Shown: positions 1 to 7,398, counted from the stretch's first letter. The stretch: DNA of 11,197 nt from Ruminococcaceae bacterium UBA6857 (GCA_002451715.1 DKDD01000219.1:1-11197), one strand, 5' to 3'. The notes: generated by a model from the sequence alone, not told the origin. Numbers and translations are program-made.

Positions 1-452
1 AAGCTCTCGGAATCAACACCGTTTTTGTTCAAGACAACCGCTCTTTTTCCGAAAAGGAAGGCACGTTAAGAGGTATTCATTTTCAAAAAGCACCGAAAGC
101 GCAAACAAAACTTCTTTGCTGCACAAGGGGCGAAATTCTTGACGTTGCCGTTGATTTGAGAAAAGGTTCGCCAACCTATCTTAAATGGGTCAGTGCCCGC
201 CTTTCGGCGGAAAACAAGCACTTTTTATATATTCCGAAAGGTTTCGGTCACGGCTTTGTCACACTCACAGACAACGTTGAAGTTCTTTATAAAGCTGACG
301 ATTACTATTCAAAAGAAAACGACCGCAGCATACGTTTTGACGACGAAGCAATCGGCATTGACTGGGGAATAAGCAACCCGATTCTTTCGCAAAAGGATTT
401 GAGCGCGCCGCCTCTTAAAGACAGCGACATAAACTTTGTTTTCGGAGAGTGA
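1..452 (+). CDS. rfbC: dTDP-4-dehydrorhamnose 3,5-epimerase, 5' end cut off
   Basis: Cupin-fold RmlC enzyme that epimerises C3 and C5 of dTDP-4-keto-6-deoxyglucose, the third step of dTDP-L-rhamnose synthesis in the cytoplasm. The frame is open from the window edge (first full codon at base 3) to TGA 450-452, so the true start lies outside. Visible signatures are FVQDN near the start, LRGIHFQ at 66-86 with the catalytic His codon at 78-80, the KLL lysine region, LDVAVDLRKGSP, the GFGHGF motif and a YKADDYYS stretch. About 149 residues are present against a usual 180-190, so roughly 35-40 N-terminal residues are missing. A TTG at 156 is an internal codon, not the start, because homology continues upstream of it. 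The stop is six bases before rfbD, so the two genes are certainly one operon; rfbA and rfbB are expected to the left. Family identity is clear. Confidence 0.96.
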   Translation, partial: ALGINTVFVQDNRSFSEKEGTLRGIHFQKAPKAQTKLLCCTRGEILDVAVDLRKGSPTYLKWVSARLSAENKHFLYIPKGFGHGFVTLTDNVEVLYKADDYYSKENDRSIRFDDEAIGIDWGISNPILSQKDLSAPPLKDSDINFVFGE

Positions 453-458
453 GAAAAA

Positions 459-1304
459 ATGATTCTTGTTACCGGAGCAAACGGTCAGCTCGGCTCGGAC
501 GTTTGCGAAATTTTAAAAAGCGAAAACCGCGATTATATTCCGACAGACGTTGAATCCCTCGACATAACGAATATAAACGAAGTAAAAGCGTTTTTTGAAG
601 TGCATAAAATCGACTGTGTGATTCACTGCGCGGCATATACCGCCGTTGACAAAGCCGAAGATGAAAAAGAAAAATGCTTTGCCGTTAACGAAACCGGTTC
701 TTTGAACCTTGCCGTCTGCGCGGAAAAAGCGGGCGCAAAAATGCTTTATGTCAGCACCGACTACGTTTTCAAAGGCGAGGGCGAAAAGCCGTTCAACACA
801 GGTGACCCGAAAGGTCCGCTCAACGCCTACGGCGAAAGCAAGCTTGCCGGAGAAAGAGCCGTTCTTGAAAATTGCAAAAAAAGTTTTGTTGTCAGAACGT
901 CATGGGTTTTCGGCGAAAAAAACACAAACTTTATTGCAACAATGCTAAAGCTTTCAAAAACGCATGACGAAGTTAATGTTGTCTGCGACCAAATCGGTTC
1001 TCCGACTTATGCAAAACATCTTGCCGCACTTCTTTGCGAAATGGCAAAGACAGACAAATACGGAATCTATCACGCAACAAACGAGGGCTTTTGCTCTTGG
1101 GCAGAGCTTGCAAAAGAAACTTTTTTGATTGCAAAAACAGGCACAAAAGTTAACCCCGTTTCTTCGTCGGAATACAAAACGAAAGCAAAAAGGCCGCTCA
1201 ATTCCCGCCTTTCAAAAGTTTCGCTTGATGATGGCGGATTCAAAAGGCTTTTGCCTTGGCGTGACGCAGTGAAAGAATATCTCGGCAACATACTTGAAAA
1301 ATAA
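459..1304 (+). CDS. rfbD: dTDP-4-dehydrorhamnose reductase
   Basis: RmlD, an extended short-chain dehydrogenase that reduces dTDP-4-keto-L-rhamnose to dTDP-L-rhamnose using NAD(P)H, the last step before rhamnose is used for cell-wall or capsule polysaccharide. 281 residues, the normal family length. The N-terminal Rossmann glycine motif TGANGQLGSD lies at residues 5-14. VSTDYVF at residues 98-104 supplies the active-site Thr/Ser, and YGESK at 124-128 is the YxxxK catalytic pair. RTSWVFG and the later IGSPTYA segment are also typical. ATG is only six bases after the rfbC stop, with a purine-rich GAGAGTGAG before it, so translation is probably coupled. A strong terminator follows directly, making rfbD the last gene of the rhamnose operon. 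Confidence 0.97.
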   Translation: MILVTGANGQLGSDVCEILKSENRDYIPTDVESLDITNINEVKAFFEVHKIDCVIHCAAYTAVDKAEDEKEKCFAVNETGSLNLAVCAEKAGAKMLYVSTDYVFKGEGEKPFNTGDPKGPLNAYGESKLAGERAVLENCKKSFVVRTSWVFGEKNTNFIATMLKLSKTHDEVNVVCDQIGSPTYAKHLAALLCEMAKTDKYGIYHATNEGFCSWAELAKETFLIAKTGTKVNPVSSSEYKTKAKRPLNSRLSKVSLDDGGFKRLLPWRDAVKEYLGNILEK

Positions 1305-1308
1305 AAAA

Positions 1309-1349
1309 GATCCGGAACGGCAAAAAACGTTCCGGATTACTTTTTTTGT
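1309..1349. terminator. Bidirectional intrinsic terminator between rfbD and ferredoxin
   Basis: A perfect 10-bp stem (1310-1319 with 1328-1337, arms ATCCGGAACG and CGTTCCGGAT) encloses an 8-base loop. On the plus strand it is followed, after TAC, by seven T residues (1341-1347), ending rfbD. On the minus strand the same stem is followed by CTTTTTTATTTTT, so it can also end the converging ferredoxin transcript. Confidence 0.93.
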
Positions 1350-1363
1350 TAATTCACTGAGAA

Positions 1364-1534
1364 TCAGCCTTCGCTGATTGCTTCAACGGGGCAGCCGTCT
1401 GCGCATGCGCCGCATTCGATGCAGGAATCGGCATCAATAACATACTTTCCGTCGCCTTCGCTGATTGCGCCAACGGGGCAGCCGTCTGCGCATGCGCCGC
1501 AAGAAATGCAGTCGCCGCTGATTACATATGCCAT
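1364..1534 (-). CDS. Small 2[4Fe-4S] ferredoxin (clostridial type)
   Basis: A 56-residue electron carrier of the cytoplasm, MAYVISGDCISCGACADGCP at its start. Two complete CxxCxxCxxxCP motifs are present: C9, C12, C15, C19 and C38, C41, C44, C48, enough for two [4Fe-4S] clusters as in clostridial ferredoxins, which serve pyruvate:ferredoxin oxidoreductase, hydrogenase and related enzymes. Length (55-56) matches that family. ATG at 1532-1534 is preceded by a near-perfect AAGGAGGT (1542-1549) seven bases away. It stands alone, with its own promoter (1610-1637) and a terminator shared with rfbD. The gene is an internal duplication: residues 12-27 and 41-56 are nearly the same, and the DNA of the two halves is far more alike than codon choice would require. 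Function is certain at the level of ferredoxin; the redox partner cannot be told. Confidence 0.96.
   Translation of the reverse strand: MAYVISGDCISCGACADGCPVGAISEGDGKYVIDADSCIECGACADGCPVEAISEG
1367..1501. repeat. In-frame 48-bp direct repeat inside the ferredoxin gene
   Basis: Bases 1367-1414 and 1454-1501 match at 46 of 48 positions, offset by 87 bases (29 codons); the last 31 bases of each copy are identical. The copies correspond to the two cluster-binding halves of the ferredoxin. Confidence 0.9.
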
Positions 1535-1609
1535 TGTTCTTACCTCCTTATTTTATCGAGAACAAATTAAAACGTTTTGTCGCTTTTCCTTTGCTCTCTT
1601 ATTCTCTAC

Positions 1610-1637
1610 ATTGTATCATAAAAATTGAAAATATCAA
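1610..1637 (-). promoter_or_regulatory. Ferredoxin promoter (sigma-A type, extended -10)
   Basis: Read on the minus strand: -35 TTGATA (1632-1637), 16-base spacer, -10 TACAAT (1610-1615) preceded by TG one base upstream, an extended -10. It would give a leader of about 70 bases before the ferredoxin ATG. The surrounding DNA is very AT-rich. Confidence 0.75.
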
Positions 1638-1729
1638 GACTTTTTTCTCGGTTTTTCAAAAAAATCAGGGTTCTTTTTTATTACAAACGACTTTTTGCAG
1701 CTGTTTTTGCCGAATATTGCCAAACTGCC

Positions 1730-1758
1730 TTGACTAATTTTCGAAATTTATATAGAAT
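1730..1758 (+). promoter_or_regulatory. Promoter of the GH89 gene with a possible operator
   Basis: TTGACT (1730-1735), 17-base spacer, TAGAAT (1753-1758). The start site would lie about 50 bases before the ATG at 1817. A near-palindrome, TAATTTTC/GAAATTTA (1735-1750, seven of eight positions symmetric), sits at the end of the -35 and in the spacer, where a repressor could block RNA polymerase; this role is inferred. Confidence 0.65.
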
Positions 1759-1816
1759 GTGAAAAAGAAGCGCCTTTATCGGCGGCAAAATGTATATTTG
1801 ATAGGACGGTTCACTT

Positions 1817-4429
1817 ATGTATAACAAGATATCTGTTGCAAACGACATGGTCTTTTCCCGGGAAAACAACGAAGACGCGTTCAAAATTTTTGATTCAAAC
1901 AAAAGGACAAAATGGGTCGGCGGACAGTTTCCGGACTATGTTGACGTAAACCTCAAGAAGATGTATTCGGTGAGACAAATTGTTGTTGACTGCCCGAAAA
2001 GCGACATTTTGATTTTTTCGGTTTTTGCAAGCGAGGACTTTGTCAATTACAAAGAAGTTCTCAAACAAAACGGCGACCACAAATGTAACGGTCATTATGA
2101 ATTTGACTGTGATTTTGAAGCGTGCAGTCTTCGCTTTCTTTTCAAATACAGCGAAAAAACTTCTTATGCCACAATCAAAAATATTGAGATTTTCGGCGAA
2201 GAGAGCAGCAGCGAAATCAAAAAAGCAGACACCACTTTTCCCGAACCGTTTGAAAAAAGCGAATACAACGTTGAAATTACGAAAGAAGACACCGCAAAAG
2301 AACTTTCCGGTCTTGTTGAAAGAACAATCGGAAAAGAGTTTTGCGAAAAAATTGCCTTTTCAATCGAAGACAGCGAAGAAGAATTTTTTGCCCTTTCCGA
2401 CACGGACGACGGAAAAGTTTTAATCACTGCAAACAGCGGCTCTTGCGCCGCCGCGGGACTCAACTATTATTACAAGTATTACTGCAATGTACATATTTCG
2501 CAGGTCGGCTGTTCGCTTGAAATGCCCTCGCCTCTTCCGACAATCGGAGAGAAAAAAAAGCTTACGACTCCGTTCAAAGTCAGATATGCGAACAACTACT
2601 GTTCGCTTTCATACACAATGGCATTTTACGGCGAGGAAGAATGGCAAAAAGAACTTGATTATTACGCACTTCAGGGCGTCAACGTTTTTCTTGACATCAC
2701 CGCGATTGAAGAAGTATGGCGCAGATTCATGCTCAAACTCGGCTATCCGCTGGAAAAAGCAATCGCCTTTTTGCCGGGTCCTGCTTACTACGCATGGTTC
2801 TGCATGGCTAACCTTTATTCAACCGGTGCACCGCTTCCGCCGGGCTACTTCAAAATGCGCACCGACCTTGCAAGAAAGAACCACCTTTTCATGAGAAGAA
2901 TGGGAATGAGTCCCGTTTTTCAAGGCTACAACGGTATGGTTCCGACGGACATTAAGAAATATGCTCCCGACGCTTCGATTATTCCGCAGGGACTTTGGAA
3001 CGGCGCGGAACGCCCCGCAATGCTCAAAACCGACACAAATGCTTATCTTCGCCTTGCCGACCTTTTCTATGAAAGTCAGCGTGAAGTTTACGGCGACATT
3101 TCTCCGTACTTTGCAACCGACCCGTTCCATGAGGGCGGAAGAAGCGGAAGACTTGACATAAAGCGCGTCAGCAGATATCTTCTTGACGCAATTCTTAAAA
3201 ACCGCAAAGACGCCGTCTGGATCATTCAGTCATGGGGCGAGAACCCGTCGAAAGAGCTTCTTGAGGGCGTTGAGGACAGAAAAGAGCACACGCTCATTCT
3301 TGACCTTTATGCAGAAAAAAAGCCGCGCTGGGAAAACTTTCTCGGCAGCGAGTTTCTCGGTTCACCGTGGGTATACTGTATGCTCAACAACTTCGGCGGA
3401 AGAATGGGACTTCACGGTCATCTTGCAACAATTGCTTCGGAAATTTCACGCGCTTCAAAAAAAGCAAAGCACATGAAAGGAATCGGCATAACACCCGAAG
3501 CAACACATTCAAACCCGATTATTTTTGACCTTTTCTTTGAAGCGGCATGGACAGAAAGCGAGCAGGTTGAACCGATCGACCTTGAAAACTGGCTCAAAAA
3601 GTACGCCGAAAGAAGATACGGTTCTTGCAGTGACAATATGTTTGAAGCAATGAAGTTGCTCAATGATACGGTATATAACCCGAAACTCAACGAACACGGC
3701 GAGGGTGCGCCTGAATCGGTTATCAACGCGCGTCCGTCGCTTGACGTCGGTTCACCGTCAACTTGGGGCAACAACCTTGTTTCATACGACAAAAAGACGT
3801 TTGAAAAAGCGGCTTCGCTTTTCCTTGGTGAAGCAAATAACTGCAAAGAAAGCGAAGGTTATCTTTTTGATGCAGTTGATTTACTCAAGCAGGTTCTTTC
3901 AAACACCGCGCAAGAATATCAGAAAAACATGTCAAAAGCATACAAAGAAAAAGATCTTATCGCTTTCATGAAATGGTCGGATAAATTTTTGAACCTCGGA
4001 CTTTTCACTGATGAAGTTCTTTGTGCAAACCGCGAATTCATGCTCGGAAACTGGATCAAAAAAGCCGAAAAGCTTGCTTCGCCGTTTGATGACTTTACAA
4101 AAAAGATTTTTGTCTTTAACGCCCGCGCTCAAATTACAACCTGGGGCGGTTCAAGGCAGATTGCCGAAGACGGTGCGCTTCGCGATTACTCAAACAAGCA
4201 GTGGTCGGGTCTTACGAAAGACTTTTATGTTGACCGTTGGAACAGCTGGATAAAAGTTATGAAACAAAAACTCAGCGGGCAAAAAGCAAGCGAACCCGAC
4301 TGGTTCAAAAACGATATTCGCTGGGTTTGGAAAGAAAACGAATACTCCGACACACCGACGAAAATCGACCTTATAAAAACCGCCGAAAAAGTTTTTGCTT
4401 CTTTTGGCGTTGACAGCGCAGAATATTAA
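1817..4429 (+). CDS. GH89 alpha-N-acetylglucosaminidase (NAGLU family) with N-terminal F5/8-type domain
   Basis: Glycoside hydrolase of family GH89, which removes terminal alpha-linked N-acetylglucosamine, for example from heparan sulfate in animals or GlcNAc-alpha-1,4-Gal mucin caps in gut bacteria. Layout of the 870 residues: about 10-125 a discoidin-like (F5/8 type C) beta-sandwich; about 135-235 the small alpha/beta NAGLU N-domain; about 250-590 the TIM barrel (VRYANNYCSLSY, GPAYYAW, GSPWVYCMLNNFGG); the rest the helical C-domain. The two catalytic glutamates are visible by comparison with human NAGLU: E439 in DPFHEGG and E561 in ITPEATHSN, 122 residues apart. ATG 1817 is chosen because TAG lies 12 bases upstream in frame; its ribosome site (AGGA at 1803-1806) is weak. 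There is no signal peptide or anchor, unlike secreted bacterial relatives, so it appears cytoplasmic. It is monocistronic, between its own promoter and terminator. Substrate is inferred. Confidence 0.92.
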   Translation: MYNKISVANDMVFSRENNEDAFKIFDSNKRTKWVGGQFPDYVDVNLKKMYSVRQIVVDCPKSDILIFSVFASEDFVNYKEVLKQNGDHKCNGHYEFDCDFEACSLRFLFKYSEKTSYATIKNIEIFGEESSSEIKKADTTFPEPFEKSEYNVEITKEDTAKELSGLVERTIGKEFCEKIAFSIEDSEEEFFALSDTDDGKVLITANSGSCAAAGLNYYYKYYCNVHISQVGCSLEMPSPLPTIGEKKKLTTPFKVRYANNYCSLSYTMAFYGEEEWQKELDYYALQGVNVFLDITAIEEVWRRFMLKLGYPLEKAIAFLPGPAYYAWFCMANLYSTGAPLPPGYFKMRTDLARKNHLFMRRMGMSPVFQGYNGMVPTDIKKYAPDASIIPQGLWNGAERPAMLKTDTNAYLRLADLFYESQREVYGDISPYFATDPFHEGGRSGRLDIKRVSRYLLDAILKNRKDAVWIIQSWGENPSKELLEGVEDRKEHTLILDLYAEKKPRWENFLGSEFLGSPWVYCMLNNFGGRMGLHGHLATIASEISRASKKAKHMKGIGITPEATHSNPIIFDLFFEAAWTESEQVEPIDLENWLKKYAERRYGSCSDNMFEAMKLLNDTVYNPKLNEHGEGAPESVINARPSLDVGSPSTWGNNLVSYDKKTFEKAASLFLGEANNCKESEGYLFDAVDLLKQVLSNTAQEYQKNMSKAYKEKDLIAFMKWSDKFLNLGLFTDEVLCANREFMLGNWIKKAEKLASPFDDFTKKIFVFNARAQITTWGGSRQIAEDGALRDYSNKQWSGLTKDFYVDRWNSWIKVMKQKLSGQKASEPDWFKNDIRWVWKENEYSDTPTKIDLIKTAEKVFASFGVDSAEY

Positions 4430-4451
4430 TTAAGCAAATCCGAATATAAAT

Positions 4452-4490
4452 AACGCCGAAAATTACTATTGTCTTTTTCGGCGTTTTGTT
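4452..4490 (+). terminator. Intrinsic terminator after the GH89 gene
   Basis: An 11-bp perfect stem (AACGCCGAAAA 4452-4462 with TTTTCGGCGTT 4475-4485), a 12-base loop and TTGTT after the stem. The holB promoter is embedded in its loop, 3' arm and tail. Confidence 0.85.
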
Positions 4491-4497
4491 GTATAAT
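4469..4497 (+). promoter_or_regulatory. holB-ricT promoter overlapping the upstream terminator
   Basis: TTGTCT (4469-4474), 17-base spacer, consensus TATAAT (4492-4497). The -35 lies in the loop of the GH89 terminator and the spacer contains its 3' arm, so the two signals share the same bases. The holB start codon is about 43 bases past the expected start site. Confidence 0.75.
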
Positions 4498-4546
4498 ATT
4501 AATTTGTGAGGCTTTGTGCCGCAAAATTTTTTCAGGAGGAAAAGCC

Positions 4547-5416
4547 GTGTTCGAAAACATCAATTTTGACGAAAGCTGCAAAGCAAAAATTGCGCACAGC
4601 ATCAAATGCCGAACTTTTCCTCATGCGGTTATCCTTGAGGGCTCGAACGACGAAACGCGACTTGCGGCGGCAAAAGAAATCGCCTGTGCGCTTGTTTGCA
4701 CCGGCGAGGAAAAGCCATGCGGTGTTTGCCGTGCCTGCAAAAAGGCAAAGAGCGGCAACCACCCGGACATTTACGTTTTTCAAAAAGACGATTCGGCAAC
4801 CGCAATCAAAGTTGACGACGTCCGCCTGATTCGCGAAAAAGCACTGCTTCTTCCGAACGACGGCGACAAAAGCATTTTTATCATTCACGAAGCACAGTTT
4901 ATGAATCCGCAGGCGCAAAACGCGCTTTTGAAGATTTTTGAAGAACCCGCGCCGCATGTCTGCTTTATCCTCACCTGTCCGTCAAGAACCGCTTTTCTTG
5001 ACACGATTACATCGCGCGCAGCGTCTTTCATGCTTTCGCAAGAGGAAGACTTCAAAACAACTGGCGAACGCGACGAAGAAGCGCTTGCCCTTGCGGCAAA
5101 GCTTATTGACACACTTTGCGCTTCGAATGAATTTGAATTTTTGAAAGAGACCTCTGTTTTTTCAAAAGACAAGGATCTTTTCAAGGCAGTTTTGCCGTTT
5201 TTAATTTATATCTTCCGCGACGCCCTTGTTTTCGGCGAACCGCTGACCGGCTGCCGCGAACAAGCACAAAAACTTCGAAGCGTTTTTACGCAGAAAAAGC
5301 TTTTGGCGTTCATTGAGGAAACCAAACTACTTATCGACGCAACAGAAAGATCGGCAAATCACAACCTTACGATCACGCGCCTTTGCAGCGTTTTTCACCG
5401 AATCAAAAACAGCTGA
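4547..5416 (+). CDS. holB: DNA polymerase III delta' subunit (clamp loader)
   Basis: Delta' subunit of the replicative clamp loader, which together with DnaX and delta opens the beta clamp around primed DNA. 289 residues from GTG 4547, chosen because AGGAGG (4534-4539) precedes it by seven bases; an in-frame TTG at 4469 lies within the promoter and is not credible. The AAA+ core shows a degenerate P-loop (LEGSNDETR, residues 30-38, no GKT/S lysine), as expected for delta' subunits that do not hydrolyse ATP. A zinc module follows with C51, C58, C61 and C64, then a Walker-B-like FIIHEA (111-116), NALLKIFEEP (125-134) and the arginine-finger motif. That motif reads SRA (156-158) instead of the usual SRC, though the arginine is kept. 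ricT follows 73 bases later, the usual Firmicutes order, so the two are likely one operon. Confidence 0.93.
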   Translation: MFENINFDESCKAKIAHSIKCRTFPHAVILEGSNDETRLAAAKEIACALVCTGEEKPCGVCRACKKAKSGNHPDIYVFQKDDSATAIKVDDVRLIREKALLLPNDGDKSIFIIHEAQFMNPQAQNALLKIFEEPAPHVCFILTCPSRTAFLDTITSRAASFMLSQEEDFKTTGERDEEALALAAKLIDTLCASNEFEFLKETSVFSKDKDLFKAVLPFLIYIFRDALVFGEPLTGCREQAQKLRSVFTQKKLLAFIEETKLLIDATERSANHNLTITRLCSVFHRIKNS

Positions 5417-5489
5417 CTTCTGCGTCACCGCCGCCACAGTGCAAAAAGCCATAAAAGGCAATAGCAAGCAAGAAAGGAATGATTTTTTC

Positions 5490-6353
5490 ATGATAAAAGT
5501 TACCGGCGTCAGATTTAAAAATGTCGGCAAAATCTATTATTTCAGTCCGAACGGACTTGAACTCAAAGCAAAAGACAAGGTTATTGTTGAAACCGCACGC
5601 GGTCTTGAATGCGGCGAAGTTACGTTTTCGGACAGAAGTGTTCCGGACGACGAAATAACGTCCGAACTTAAACCCGTCATCCGCCTTGCAACCGAAAAGG
5701 ATCTTCGCACAGTTGAGGAAAACAAGGAAAAAGAAAAGGCCGCTTTTGACATCTGTCTTAAAAAAATTGAGGCACACAAGCTCAAAATGAAGCTTGTTGA
5801 CGTTGAATACACACTTGACAGGCACAAGATCCTTTTTTATTTCACCGCTGACGGTCGCGTTGATTTTCGCGAACTTGTCAAAGACCTTGCGTCCGTTTTC
5901 AGAACAAGAATCGAACTTCGGCAAATCGGAGTCAGAGACGAATCAAAAATGGTAGGCGGACTCGGAATTTGCGGACGTCCGTTTTGCTGCAACACTTTTC
6001 TCGGCGATTTTCAGCCGGTGTCGGTAAAAATGGCGAAAGAGCAAAGTCTTTCGCTCAGTCCGGTTAAAATCAGCGGCACCTGCGGAAGACTTATGTGCTG
6101 TCTCAAATATGAGCAGGACGCTTATGAACATCTGTTGAGAGTTACGCCGAAAAACGGTGCCGTTGTCGATACCCCCGAAGGAAAAGGAACGGTTATTGAT
6201 TTTAACCTCCTTACCGGTATTCTCAAAATCAGACTCGACTCAAAACCGGATGCCGCTCCCCTGGTCATTGACAGAAAGCAAGTTAAACTTATCAAGGACG
6301 CACAAATCAAAGTTGACAAAAAGGAGCTTGACGCACTCAAAGGAATTGAATAA
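5490..6353 (+). CDS. ricT: RicT/YaaT, PSP1-domain regulatory protein
   Basis: 287-residue protein of the PSP1 C-terminal family. In Bacillus subtilis RicT (YaaT) forms the Y-complex with RicA and RicF, carries iron-sulfur clusters, promotes mRNA maturation by RNase Y and stimulates the phosphorelay leading to sporulation, competence and biofilm. The diagnostic features are the paired Cys motifs GICGRPFCC (C161, C166, C167) and GTCGRLMCCL (C198, C203, C204), preceded by IGVRDESKMVGG. The ATG at 5490 is chosen because family homology begins at MIKVTGVRFKNVGKIYYF; AAAGGA (5473-5478) lies 11 bases upstream, a little far. A four-codon reading frame starting at ATG 5479 ends in a TGA overlapping this start, probably by chance. 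Length fits RicT of B. subtilis (about 275). ricA and ricF are not in the window. Confidence 0.93.
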   Translation: MIKVTGVRFKNVGKIYYFSPNGLELKAKDKVIVETARGLECGEVTFSDRSVPDDEITSELKPVIRLATEKDLRTVEENKEKEKAAFDICLKKIEAHKLKMKLVDVEYTLDRHKILFYFTADGRVDFRELVKDLASVFRTRIELRQIGVRDESKMVGGLGICGRPFCCNTFLGDFQPVSVKMAKEQSLSLSPVKISGTCGRLMCCLKYEQDAYEHLLRVTPKNGAVVDTPEGKGTVIDFNLLTGILKIRLDSKPDAAPLVIDRKQVKLIKDAQIKVDKKELDALKGIE

Positions 6354-6361
6354 AACGTTTC

Positions 6362-6406
6362 AACGGGTCAGCTGCAAAAAAGCAGCCGACCCGTTTATGT
6401 TTTTCA
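6362..6406 (+). terminator. Intrinsic terminator after ricT
   Basis: Stem AACGGGTC (6362-6369) with GACCCGTT (6388-6395), one A/C mismatch, then GCTGC (6371-6375) with GCAGC (6382-6386), loop of six A, followed by TATGTTTTT. It begins nine bases after the ricT stop and ends the holB-ricT operon. Confidence 0.9.
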
Positions 6407-6407
6407 A

Positions 6408-6446
6408 AAAGTCCCTGCAAAATCTTATTTTAAAGGTTTGCAGGGC
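6408..6446 (-). terminator. Terminator facing the ricT terminator, for the hydrolase operon
   Basis: Perfect 9-bp stem CCCTGCAAA (6413-6421) with TTTGCAGGG (6437-6445), 15-base loop. On the minus strand the stem is followed by ACTTTTTG; on the plus strand by CTTTATATTATTT. It lies 35 bases past the stop of the minus-strand hydrolase, so it most likely ends that transcript. Confidence 0.65.
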
Positions 6447-6479
6447 TTTATATTATTTGACTTTAATCAAGGAAGTTTT

Positions 6480-7398
6480 TCAAAGCAAAGAAATTAATTC
6501 TTCGCACCATTTTTGCGGTTGCTCAAAATTCACCATATGAGCGGCATTTTTAATTATAACGAAATCTTTTTTCGGCGCAGATAAATAGTTATACCACTTT
6601 TTTGTCTCTTCAACCGGACAGACATAGTCCTGCTCTCCCATTATTATTTTAATAGGAACATCAATACGGGAAATACCGATATTTTCATTTTCAAGCATAT
6701 CATTTTCAAGATACTTCAGAGAATGTGATATTCCTCTAATCAATTGAACAGTCTTATGTTTAATAGCACTTTATATACAGCGACAAGTATTTATTCATAT
6801 TGAAGCTGCTTTCGGGATGAATGTAGCCGCCGTATTTATGCACAAGCTTTGAGACGTACTTTTTGCTTTCGGCGTTATCGGATTCGTATTCTTTTCCTTT
6901 CGGCGGAGAAATCAAAGAGAGCTTTTCAATCACCTTTTTATCACCGAACTGTTTTGCCTTTTGCAAAGCAAAGTTATATTTATAAATTTCGTCATTCGAT
7001 GAAATGCCTTGACCGGTGCCGATATAGTAAGCAACATTATCAGGATATATGCTAACATAGCGCAGGCCCAAATATGCGCCCCATGAATGGCCGGCAATAT
7101 AGATTTTTTCTTTTTTGTATTCACGACACAAAAATTCAACCAATTCATGCAAATCCGAGATCATCAAATCAACCGAAAGTTCATCCTTGCAATAGCTCAA
7201 ACCGCAACCGCGCTGATCCCAGCAGATAACGGTAAAGTAATCAGCCAAAGCAGAATTGTACTTTTGAACAAGCGGTCTGTCCGGAGAACCGGGGCCGCCA
7301 TGCAGAATCAAAAGCACCGGATTGCTTTCATCGGTATACATTTTCAAAATGTTTTGCTTCGAATCGTTTATGGTTATGTATCGGCTGACAAAAATCAT
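6480..7398 (-). pseudogene. Proline-iminopeptidase-like alpha/beta hydrolase, split by a frameshift
   Basis: Serine hydrolase with the marks of the proline iminopeptidase (peptidase S33) group: oxyanion loop HGGPG (residues 33-37), DQRGCGLS (61-68) and nucleophile elbow GHSWG with S105. The reading frame from ATG 7398 stops at 6760 after 212 residues. The rest of the fold, with the catalytic Asp (MGEQDYVCP) and His (NAAHMVNFEQ), is in another frame ending at TGA 6480. The second frame is open back through SAIKHKTVQLIRGISHS, so both parts join smoothly if one base is restored near 6768-6774 (TTTATATA on plus). Together they give about 306 residues, the normal length. Without repair the first product lacks two triad residues and should be inactive. 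GAGGAG lies about ten bases before the ATG. It follows the SWIM gene by 34 bases. True mutation and sequencing error cannot be separated here; no convincing slippery site is seen. Exact substrate is unknown. Confidence 0.88.

Noticed and set aside
1361..1380. Hairpin AATCAGC/GCTGATT at the ferredoxin 3' end as a terminator.
   Set aside because: It lies in the last codons of the gene, has no T tract, and the much stronger 1309-1349 hairpin follows.
4469..4546. A longer N-terminus for HolB starting at TTG 4469.
   Set aside because: It would begin within the promoter and terminator, has no ribosome site, and GTG 4547 has AGGAGG at ideal spacing with family homology starting there.
5313..5489. 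An N-terminal extension of RicT overlapping holB.
   Set aside because: RicT homology starts at the ATG at 5490 and the upstream codons are simply the holB end read in another frame.
5479..5493. Four-codon reading frame (M-I-F-S) overlapping the ricT start as a regulatory leader peptide.
   Set aside because: The ribosome site abuts its ATG with no spacing, so it is unlikely to be translated.
5403..5924. A 173-codon open frame on the minus strand opposite ricT, and similar long antisense frames opposite holB and the GH89 gene.
   Set aside because: They lie wholly inside well-identified genes, have no ribosome site and no recognisable motifs; codon bias of the real gene keeps the opposite frame open.
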